From an uncultured Flavobacteriales bacterium (lineage in GTDB: Bacteria > Bacteroidota > Bacteroidia > Flavobacteriales_D > Sanyastnellaceae): a stretch of DNA of 64,000 nt. Where the stretch lies: the NCBI GenBank assembly GCA_938082505.1, contig CALLLH010000027.1, positions 1-64,000 on the forward strand. Reading direction: 5' to 3'. Shown piece after piece: positions 55,302-62,079 of the stretch (position 1 is its first letter; the number at the start of each line of letters is the position of its first letter). The notes beneath the pieces were generated by a model, which had not been told where the DNA came from, did not search any database, and saw nothing but the letters and a program-made list of their open reading frames with translations. The translations under genes were made by a program, and so were the position numbers.

Positions 55302-58300
55302 TTACGGACAGCTCGTACCGAAATAGCTCAGCATCTGGAGCACATCGTTTGCTGTTACGATTCCATTTCCATCCAGGTCGGCGTCGCCGCAGTCCGCGCT
55401 ACATCCGTACGCAGCCAAAACCACCAAAATGTCAGAAGCACTTCTGATGCTGTCTCCATTGAAGTCTCCCGGGCAAACGTCATCGGCGTCACAGATGCCA
55501 TCATCATCGGCATCGTTGTCCACGATCACTCCATTGACACACGTCTCACAGATGCCATCCACGTAAGTACAGGATCCGTCGTCGTCGGTGGCGCTTTCCT
55601 CGTAGTTGCACGCCGCGGGATCGTCACACCCCAGTACCTCCAATTCATTGCAGACCCCATCACCATCGGTGTCGTTGAGACAGTCGCCATTGCAATCGAG
55701 GTATGGCGCGGCAGGGAAAGTACATGATCCGTCATCCAGGGCAGCCAGCGCGTCATAGTTGCATGCCGTTGCATCGGTACATCCAAGCTCTTCCTCGTCG
55801 CAAATGCCATCATTGTCCACATCGTTCAGGCACTCGTTGAAGCAGTTCACATAATCCTTGCCATACAATGAGGACGGTGTCGTACAGGAACCGTCGTCAA
55901 AGTCGGCCCCCGGATTGTAGTTGCATGCCGCAGGATTCAGGCAGCCCCCACAGCTTTCAAATTCACATGACCCATCCTCGAAATCAGCCGCCGCAACGTA
56001 GTTGCACGCGGTCACATCGGTGCATCCACTCAATTCATCCTCGTCACAGATGCCGTCGTTGTCCGCGTCATTGACACATCCGCCACCGCAATCCAGATAG
56101 GTGACATTGTAGAGGTCGAGAACGTAAATGCAACTGCCATCATCCGTCGTTGCCCCCGGGATATAATTGCAGGCATCTGCGTCCGTGCACCCTTGACAGG
56201 AAGTGTAGTTGCAGGTGCCATCATTGATTGTTGCCGTGATGTCATAATTGCAGGCCCCGGGATTCGTGCATCCTGCACAGGAGACGTAGTCACAAGAGCC
56301 ATCATCGTCGGTGGCACTGTCCGAGAAATTGCATGCAGAAGCATCCCTGCATCCCAGGATTTCGTTCGGGTCGCAAATCCCGTCGCCATCCGCATCAGCA
56401 AGACAGTCGCCGTTGCAATCGAGGTAGGTTTGAGTAGGATAGGTGCAAGTTCCACTCAGGGTCGCGGAAGCGTCATAGTTGCAGGCCCCAGGATCCGTGC
56501 AACCGGAGCAGGTTTCATATTCGCAGCTGTTGTCAGGCTTGGTCGCCGTCGCATCATAGTTGCATGCAGAAGGGTCCGTGCAGCCGGCGCAGCTCGTGTA
56601 CTCGCAATTGCCATCGTTCTCCGTAGCATTCGCTGCGTAGTTGCAAGCGGAAGCATTCGTGCATCCCAAGATTTCATCGGGATCACATGTGCCGTCACCA
56701 TCGGAGTCGGCAAGGCAATTGCCATCACAGTCCAAAGATGAGGAACCGTAAAGGTCGAGCGGGAAAGTACAGGGCCCTGACAAGGTCGCCGTCGCGTCAT
56801 AATTGCAAGCCGTGTTGTCCGTACAGCCGGTACAGGACTCATAGTCGCACGAGTCGTCGTTGATCAGGGCTGCGGCGTCGTAGTTGCATGCCTCGTCGTC
56901 GGTGCATCCAGCACAGCTCAGCGATTCGCAGGATCCATCTTCATCTGTTGCGCCAGCGGAATAATTGCAGGCATTCTGGTCCGTACAGCCTAATACTTCG
57001 TCCTCGTCACAGACCCCGTCCACATCCGAGTCGTTCACACAGTTTCCAGCGCAGTCCACATTGCTTGAGCCATAGATGTCCACAGGGAATGTACACGTGG
57101 ACGTGGACAACGTGGCACTGGCATCGTAGTTGCAAGCGGTGCCATTGGTGCAGCCCGCGCAGGTGTCGAATTCACAAGGTGCCTCAGCGAGGTAATTGCA
57201 TGCAATAGGCAATGTGCAAGTCGTGATGGCCGGCATGCCGGCGGTCATGCCATACGTGCACCCAAAAGTCAACTGCGGTAGAATGGCCGAGTCGTAGTTC
57301 GTCGCCGCAGGATCGCCACAACACGAGAGGTAATCACACAGGTTTCCATCATGGATGAGCACGTTGGGGTCATAGTTACAGAATCCCTCAATGGCACAGC
57401 CGGCACAAGTGGTGAACTCGCAGCTTCCGTCGTCCACACTGGCGTCCGCGTCGTAGTTGCATGCGCCCGAATTGGTACAACCACCGAAAATGCAGCTTCC
57501 GTCGTCCACATTGGCATCGGCGTCGTAGTTGGTCGCTGTTGCATCCGTGCATCCGAGGAGAATGCAGGATCCATCATCCACCGTTGCATCGGCATCATAA
57601 TTCGTGGCATTCGGATTCGTACATCCACGGCAGCTGTAATAGTCACACGTACCGCTGATTGTGGCGGTAGCGTCGTAGTTGCACGCCTTGGGATTCTTAC
57701 AACCGGCACAGCTTGCGAATTCACACGAACCATTGTCGATGTTGGCACTGGAATCATAGTTGCATGCCGTGATATCGGTACATCCAAAGAAGAAACAGAC
57801 CCCATTGTCAAAGTTGGCGTCGGCATCGTAGTTGTCTGCCGCTGGGTCGGTACATCCGGGAAACAGACACGATCCGTCGTCGAACGTGGCGCCCGCATCG
57901 TAGTTCAGCGCGCCTGAATCCGTGCATCCACGGCAGGAAAGGTATTCGCAGGTTCCATCGTCATTGGTGCTGGTGGCGTCATAGTTGCACGCAATCGGAT
58001 TGGTGCACCCAGCGCAGGATTGGAACTCACAACTTCCATCGTCTTGTGCTGCACTCTCCACATAATTGCACGCACCTGGGTCGTTGCAGCCTGCATAAAG
58101 GCAATTGCCGGAATCGATGGTCGCACATGGTTCGAAGTTGACCGCTGTATTGTCCGTGCAGGCGTCTATGCTGATGGCCGGATTGCTGAAATCATTGCCT
58201 TCGCAAAGTGCGATCCTCTGTGCGGTAGTCAGTCCGATGATTTGAACCTCGGAATCTACAAAGACTCCCCCTTCAACGCGGTGAGCGCAATCCACATCGA

Positions 58301-59852
58301 AACGGAATGCATAGCGGTGCAGGTTGGCTGTGCCGCCAACGACCACAAGGCTGTCCGAAGCGTCTGCCGCGCCCACGATGAATGCATCAGCCCCTGCATT
58401 GCGGAAAGTGCATCCATTGGCTCGGATCACATCGGCAACACCGTTTGCGCTTTGCAACTCTACCCCCCCCCTGTTGTCCGTGACGACACAGGAGGTCAGG
58501 TCGAGGTCGCCTCCCTGCATCGAAACAGCCAAGGGCCAATTCCTCAAGGATGAATTTTCGAAGTCGATTTGACCGGCATTCCGAAGACCGATGGTACTCG
58601 CGTCACCATTCTCCTCGAACCAACCCCTCACTACACTGTTCTTGACCACGATATTGCTGCTGCTGGCAGCAATGTCAAGTCCTATGGGATCGCCCGCTTC
58701 GCCCAGGATCCGGATCCCGTCAATCAACACATTGGATGCGTCGATGATGATGCCCCCTGAGAAAATAGCCTCCGTCTCCCTGACGGGATCGTTGGCCGCA
58801 ATGCCTTGGTTGGGGCCAAGGATGGTGATGGACTTGTTGATGGTGACCGGCTCCGTGTCATACAACCCCGGTTGCGCCACCCGAATCGTCTCGTCCGAAC
58901 CTGAGGCATTGATGGCCTCCTGCAAGGACATGCCCGGCCAGACCTCAATTTCTCCGGTCAACAAATTGCGCCCTTTCAAGTCGGTAACGCCGAGCAAATC
59001 GGTCAAATTATTGGATAGGGCACCCACACTTGATGCCTTGCAAAGGACATACCCCAGGGGATTGCCGTCGTAAGTGGTGGTTCCCGTCAGCTGGTGAATC
59101 AGGCCGGCCTGCATGTCCAGATCGAACCCGATGCCGATGCCGGGATTCACAACGGTCGAGTCGGATTGGATGATGATGCCGCCAAGGCCGTCGCCTTGGG
59201 GACCTCCAAGCGACAGCGTTCCTGCAAAGGTCAAATCACCGGTGCTGTTGGTAGTGTAAGCACTCTCCAGAATACCGATGTCACCGTAGCCATTCTTGGA
59301 GCTGACGAAATCACGCACTTCGACGTTCTGACAGCTGCTCAACGCCAAACCGAAACCAGCGGCCGAATTGATGACCTCACAATCCTCCACCAGGTTCACT
59401 CCAGGACCGACGAGACCATTGAGGTCAATTCCGGATGTCCCGTTGTTGAGCACCCTCACATTCCTTAAAGTCAGGTCCGTGGTGCCCGGGTCACAGTGGA
59501 CGCCGTAGCCGTCATGGGCAATGTTCGACAGAACGGTAATGTTTTCCAACGTGATTCCACTGGTTCCCAACCAGATGCCCCATCCCGTGGTGCCCCGAAC
59601 ATCCAATACGGTACCTCCTGAGGGGTCGCCGATGATGGTCACGGGTGTTTGAATCAACAATCGCTCGGCGAATGTGAGCGCACCAAGGACGATTACATCT
59701 CCAGCATCCGCCTGCTGTATGGCGGTAGAAATGGATTCATAATCGGTTCCACTTGTCGTGTTTTGAATGGGATTGCCCTGGGCATGAAGGCCCCAGAAAG
59801 GAGCGCACAACACGCTAACAATCAGCAGAGAGCAAAGGCGTTTTTGGTCCAT
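55302..59852 (-). CDS. Giant secreted beta-helix protein with 27 CNYD-type Cys repeats and dockerin-like end
   Basis: A 1516-residue exported protein, the largest in the window. Signal peptide MDQKRLCSLLIVSVLCAPFWGLHA. The N-terminal beta-helix (about 25-530) is clearly related to the neighbouring gene (ESISTAIQQADAGDVIVLGA; IDLNGLVGPGVN; GFGLALSSCQNV). From about 600 to 1440 I count 27 units xACNYDxxATxDDGSC, mostly with an alternating CAGCT linker, plus about seven acidic DSDGDGTCDPDE inserts. Two dockerin-like units close the protein (DFNGDSIRSASDILVVL; DLDGNGIVTANDVLQML). Probably a rigid, disulfide-rich, calcium-binding surface fibre, inferred. Starts upstream of 59852 are shadow sequence. 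Confidence 0.85.
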   Translation of the reverse strand: MDQKRLCSLLIVSVLCAPFWGLHAQGNPIQNTTSGTDYESISTAIQQADAGDVIVLGALTFAERLLIQTPVTIIGDPSGGTVLDVRGTTGWGIWLGTSGITLENITVLSNIAHDGYGVHCDPGTTDLTLRNVRVLNNGTSGIDLNGLVGPGVNLVEDCEVINSAAGFGLALSSCQNVEVRDFVSSKNGYGDIGILESAYTTNSTGDLTFAGTLSLGGPQGDGLGGIIIQSDSTVVNPGIGIGFDLDMQAGLIHQLTGTTTYDGNPLGYVLCKASSVGALSNNLTDLLGVTDLKGRNLLTGEIEVWPGMSLQEAINASGSDETIRVAQPGLYDTEPVTINKSITILGPNQGIAANDPVRETEAIFSGGIIIDASNVLIDGIRILGEAGDPIGLDIAASSSNIVVKNSVVRGWFEENGDASTIGLRNAGQIDFENSSLRNWPLAVSMQGGDLDLTSCVVTDNRGGVELQSANGVADVIRANGCTFRNAGADAFIVGAADASDSLVVVGGTANLHRYAFRFDVDCAHRVEGGVFVDSEVQIIGLTTAQRIALCEGNDFSNPAISIDACTDNTAVNFEPCATIDSGNCLYAGCNDPGACNYVESAAQDDGSCEFQSCAGCTNPIACNYDATSTNDDGTCEYLSCRGCTDSGALNYDAGATFDDGSCLFPGCTDPAADNYDADANFDNGVCFFFGCTDITACNYDSSANIDNGSCEFASCAGCKNPKACNYDATATISGTCDYYSCRGCTNPNATNYDADATVDDGSCILLGCTDATATNYDADANVDDGSCIFGGCTNSGACNYDADASVDDGSCEFTTCAGCAIEGFCNYDPNVLIHDGNLCDYLSCCGDPAATNYDSAILPQLTFGCTYGMTAGMPAITTCTLPIACNYLAEAPCEFDTCAGCTNGTACNYDASATLSTSTCTFPVDIYGSSNVDCAGNCVNDSDVDGVCDEDEVLGCTDQNACNYSAGATDEDGSCESLSCAGCTDDEACNYDAAALINDDSCDYESCTGCTDNTACNYDATATLSGPCTFPLDLYGSSSLDCDGNCLADSDGDGTCDPDEILGCTNASACNYAANATENDGNCEYTSCAGCTDPSACNYDATATKPDNSCEYETCSGCTDPGACNYDASATLSGTCTYPTQTYLDCNGDCLADADGDGICDPNEILGCRDASACNFSDSATDDDGSCDYVSCAGCTNPGACNYDITATINDGTCNYTSCQGCTDADACNYIPGATTDDGSCIYVLDLYNVTYLDCGGGCVNDADNDGICDEDELSGCTDVTACNYVAAADFEDGSCEFESCGGCLNPAACNYNPGADFDDGSCTTPSSLYGKDYVNCFNECLNDVDNDGICDEEELGCTDATACNYDALAALDDGSCTFPAAPYLDCNGDCLNDTDGDGVCNELEVLGCDDPAACNYEESATDDDGSCTYVDGICETCVNGVIVDNDADDDGICDADDVCPGDFNGDSIRSASDILVVLAAYGCSADCGDADLDGNGIVTANDVLQMLSYFGTSCP

Positions 59853-59856
59853 ACTA

Positions 59857-59889
59857 TAAAAGTAGACTTTGTTTTGGTGCGGACACAAA
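59857..59889 (-). promoter_or_regulatory. Promoter of the 27-repeat gene (-33 and -7)
   Basis: TTTG (59886-59889), 21 nt, then TACTTTTA (59857-59864), one base from TAnnTTTG. The -7 element ends 4 nt before the ATG at 59852, so the mRNA would be essentially leaderless. This is the clearest two-part promoter in the window. Confidence 0.65.
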
Positions 59890-60029
59890 CTATTGACGGC
59901 ACAAAAGAGGCGTTTCGACGTGGAATATTCTATTTCGGTTATTTTTATACATATTACACACAGCCATTCACTTTGATTTCCGAACCTACAAGAGGTTGTA
60001 CTAATTTCAATAGACCAAAATTTATCCAC

Positions 60030-60479
60030 ATGTATCGCTTCGTTCCCCTTTTCCTCGGACTCCTGATCTTCCCTTCCGTCCATTCCCAACTGACTTTGGA
60101 AGCAGTCTCCTATTCCACGCGTTGCGCGGGCAGCAGCACGGGCCTCGTGGAAATCAGTGCAACCGGAGCATCAGGGTCGGTTACCCTCCTGACGAATGTC
60201 GACCTGACCCAATTGGAGGCTGGCGATTATACGATTAGTGGAGAAGACGAGTCCGGACAGCAGGCCTCCGTGAGCTTCACAATCCTGGACCATCCCGCCA
60301 CATGTGGCTGCACCTATCCTACGGCGTTCAACTATGAGGTGAACGCTGCGGTAGACAATGGATCGTGTGTATTCAGTTCCGACCAGAGCTGCTTGGCCGA
60401 CATTGTCCCGGATGGTATCGTCGGCACGAATGACCTCCTGCAATTGCTGGTTGAATTCGGTGTCGTCTGCACCGAATGA
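60030..60479 (+). CDS. Small secreted protein with one Cys repeat and a degenerate dockerin-like end
   Basis: A 149-residue exported protein. Signal peptide MYRFVPLFLGLLIFPSVHS, then a short beta-rich domain (TLEAVSYSTRCAGSSTGLVEI ... GDYTISGEDESGQQASVSFT) similar to SprB-type repeats of gliding bacteria. One CNYD-like unit (TYPTAFNYEVNAAVDNGSC) and one dockerin-like unit (DIVPDGIVGTNDLLQLLVEFG) that has lost part of its calcium ligands. It looks like a minimal form of the large repeat proteins beside it and is divergent from the 27-repeat gene. Confidence 0.78.
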   Translation: MYRFVPLFLGLLIFPSVHSQLTLEAVSYSTRCAGSSTGLVEISATGASGSVTLLTNVDLTQLEAGDYTISGEDESGQQASVSFTILDHPATCGCTYPTAFNYEVNAAVDNGSCVFSSDQSCLADIVPDGIVGTNDLLQLLVEFGVVCTE

Positions 60480-60489
60480 CCTTGTGGAC

Positions 60490-61218
60490 TTAATCTTCAG
60501 TGCTTGACGACATCGTGTGGAATACGTTCTGCACATCCTCGTCTTCTTCCAGCTTCTCAATCAGTTTTTCGACTTCCGCCGTTTCGTCGGCGCCCAACTC
60601 TTTCGTTGTGGCCGGGATGCGGTCGAATCCGGACTCGACGATGTCGATTCCTTCCTCCTCCAATTTTTTCTGGAGCCCACCGTAGTTTTCGAAGGCTCCG
60701 TATATCATGATGGAGTCCTCATCCACGCCTATTTCCTCCGCTCCGAAATCGATTAATTCCAATTCGATTTCCTCGGGATCACGCCCTTCAAGGGCGATTT
60801 TGAAGTGACAAACGTGGGAGAACATGAATTCAACGCTGCCCGTGGTGCCCAGATTCCCGTTGCACTTGTTGAAGTGACTCCGGACATTGGCCACGGTCCT
60901 GTTGTTGTTGTCAGTCGCCGTTTCCACGAATACAGCAATGCCATGCGGTCCATAGCCTTCAAAGGTGATCTGCTTGAGTTCCGCTGAATCCTTGTCCGTG
61001 GCCTTCTTGATGGCCCGTTCAATGTTCTCCTTGGGCATGTTGGCCGCCCTGCAGTTCTGAATGACTGCCCGCAGCCGCGCATTGAGGTCCGGATCTGAAA
61101 TCCCGCCACCCTCCTTGATGGACAAGATGATGTCTTTGTTGAGGCGGGCAAACGTCTTGGACATCGCTGCCCAGCGCTTCATCTTCCGCTCCTTCCTGAA
61201 TTCAAAGGCTCTACCCAT
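60490..61218 (-). CDS. yebC: YebC/PmpR-family regulator or translation factor
   Basis: A 242-residue protein of the YebC/TACO1 family. It has the start MGRAFEFRKERKMKRWAAMSKTFARLNKDI (split: basic N-terminal helix), ARLRAVIQNCRAANMPKENIERAIKKA, the acidic YEGYGPHG-type motif (here FEGYGPHGIAVFVE) and DNNNRTVANVRSHFNKCNGNLG. Members bind DNA or help ribosomes pass difficult sequences such as proline runs. Full length. ATG 61218 is fixed by a perfect -7 element 4 nt upstream. Confidence 0.95.
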   Translation of the reverse strand: MGRAFEFRKERKMKRWAAMSKTFARLNKDIILSIKEGGGISDPDLNARLRAVIQNCRAANMPKENIERAIKKATDKDSAELKQITFEGYGPHGIAVFVETATDNNNRTVANVRSHFNKCNGNLGTTGSVEFMFSHVCHFKIALEGRDPEEIELELIDFGAEEIGVDEDSIMIYGAFENYGGLQKKLEEEGIDIVESGFDRIPATTKELGADETAEVEKLIEKLEEDEDVQNVFHTMSSSTED

Positions 61219-61222
61219 GTTC

Positions 61223-61230
61223 CAAAGATA
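61223..61230 (-). promoter_or_regulatory. -7 promoter element of yebC, 4 nt from the ATG
   Basis: TATCTTTG is a perfect TAnnTTTG match separated from the ATG at 61218 by only GAAC, predicting a leaderless mRNA. Confidence 0.65.
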
Positions 61231-61303
61231 GGAGGCGTCCAAAGCCTTGGCGCCGCGAAACCTTCACGGCATATCCCCCGTAACATGGTGAAAATCCGTC
61301 TCG

Positions 61304-61663
61304 ATGATGCGCTCCTTCCTCTCCTTCCTTCTGGTTCTCGCTTCCTTCAGCATCCAGGCACAAACACCGGGCACTGCAGACCTGCACCGTCCAAGCTCCT
61401 TTGACAACAGTTTTGAAGGCACACTGCCGCAAGGCGGCCTTGCCCGTTCCTTCCAAGAGGGACGTTACGGTTTCTTGGCCCTATTCGAAATCCGCGTGGC
61501 GCCCGGGGTCGTGAAGGTGCTTGACGTCCGTCAATTCTTTGCCAATGAACAGCTCGCCGTCCAGGGCTTCATGCGGGTGCAGGCCGCCATGCCGGATCAG
61601 GCTGTCCTCGCCAATGTGGTCTGGCTCAATCCGACGGAAGGCCACATGGGCATCGGCCAGTGA
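61304..61663 (+). CDS. Small exported hypothetical protein
   Basis: A 119-residue protein with a clear signal peptide (MMRSFLSFLLVLASFSIQAQ). The mature part of about 99 residues contains one hydrophobic strand pair (YGFLALFEIRVAPGVVKVLDV) and no cysteines, repeat or sorting domain. I do not recognise it. ATG 61307 is an equally good start. It is convergent with the next gene, 7-nt gap. Confidence 0.65.
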   Translation: MMRSFLSFLLVLASFSIQAQTPGTADLHRPSSFDNSFEGTLPQGGLARSFQEGRYGFLALFEIRVAPGVVKVLDVRQFFANEQLAVQGFMRVQAAMPDQAVLANVVWLNPTEGHMGIGQ

Positions 61664-61670
61664 TCCGGAA

Positions 61671-62039
61671 TCACTTGCGTGAGCGCAGCAGGTAGAACCC
61701 CACCAGGGTCACCAAAGCGCCAGCCCCTACCGCGAAGTACAAAGGGTCGTCACTTGCCGTGCTGAGCGTGGCGCCCACACCGAGCGTACCCAGAAACAAC
61801 AGGACGTACACGAAGTCCGGAACCTTCTCCGTGACTTCGGCCAATTTCTCCGCCCTCTCCGTCTTGACCAGACGGCTGAGGGCGTCCTGCATGTCCCGGC
61901 CATAGGCGGGCATCCGGGATTCGGTCCCATCGACTTCCCGAATGGTGATGAAGTACTTGTTGAATCCCGGAGAGGAATTGCTGTCCCTCTCCCACTCGGC
62001 CTTGATGGCCATGCGGCGTGGTTTGTTCGGCTTTGACAT
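61671..62039 (-). CDS. Hypothetical membrane protein with two C-terminal helices
   Basis: A 122-residue protein. The first 75 residues are soluble (MAIKAEWERDS, then a predicted beta segment FNKYFITIREVDG and a charged helix DALSRLVKTERAEKLAEV). Two membrane helices follow (FVYVLLFLGTLGVGATL and FAVGAGALVTLVGFYLL), ending in RSRK on the cytoplasmic side. Function unknown. It follows the metallopeptidase gene on the same strand with a 40-nt gap. Confidence 0.65.
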   Translation of the reverse strand: MSKPNKPRRMAIKAEWERDSNSSPGFNKYFITIREVDGTESRMPAYGRDMQDALSRLVKTERAEKLAEVTEKVPDFVYVLLFLGTLGVGATLSTASDDPLYFAVGAGALVTLVGFYLLRSRK

Positions 62040-62079
62040 GGTGTTCAAATCGCCGGCAAAGATGCGCTCAACATCAAGA

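Noticed and set aside
52500-58150. Regularly spaced short repeats that look at first like a CRISPR or minisatellite array
   Set aside because: The units are in frame, vary in sequence and length, and encode the CNYD Cys repeats of two proteins. There are no identical repeats with unique spacers and no cas genes.
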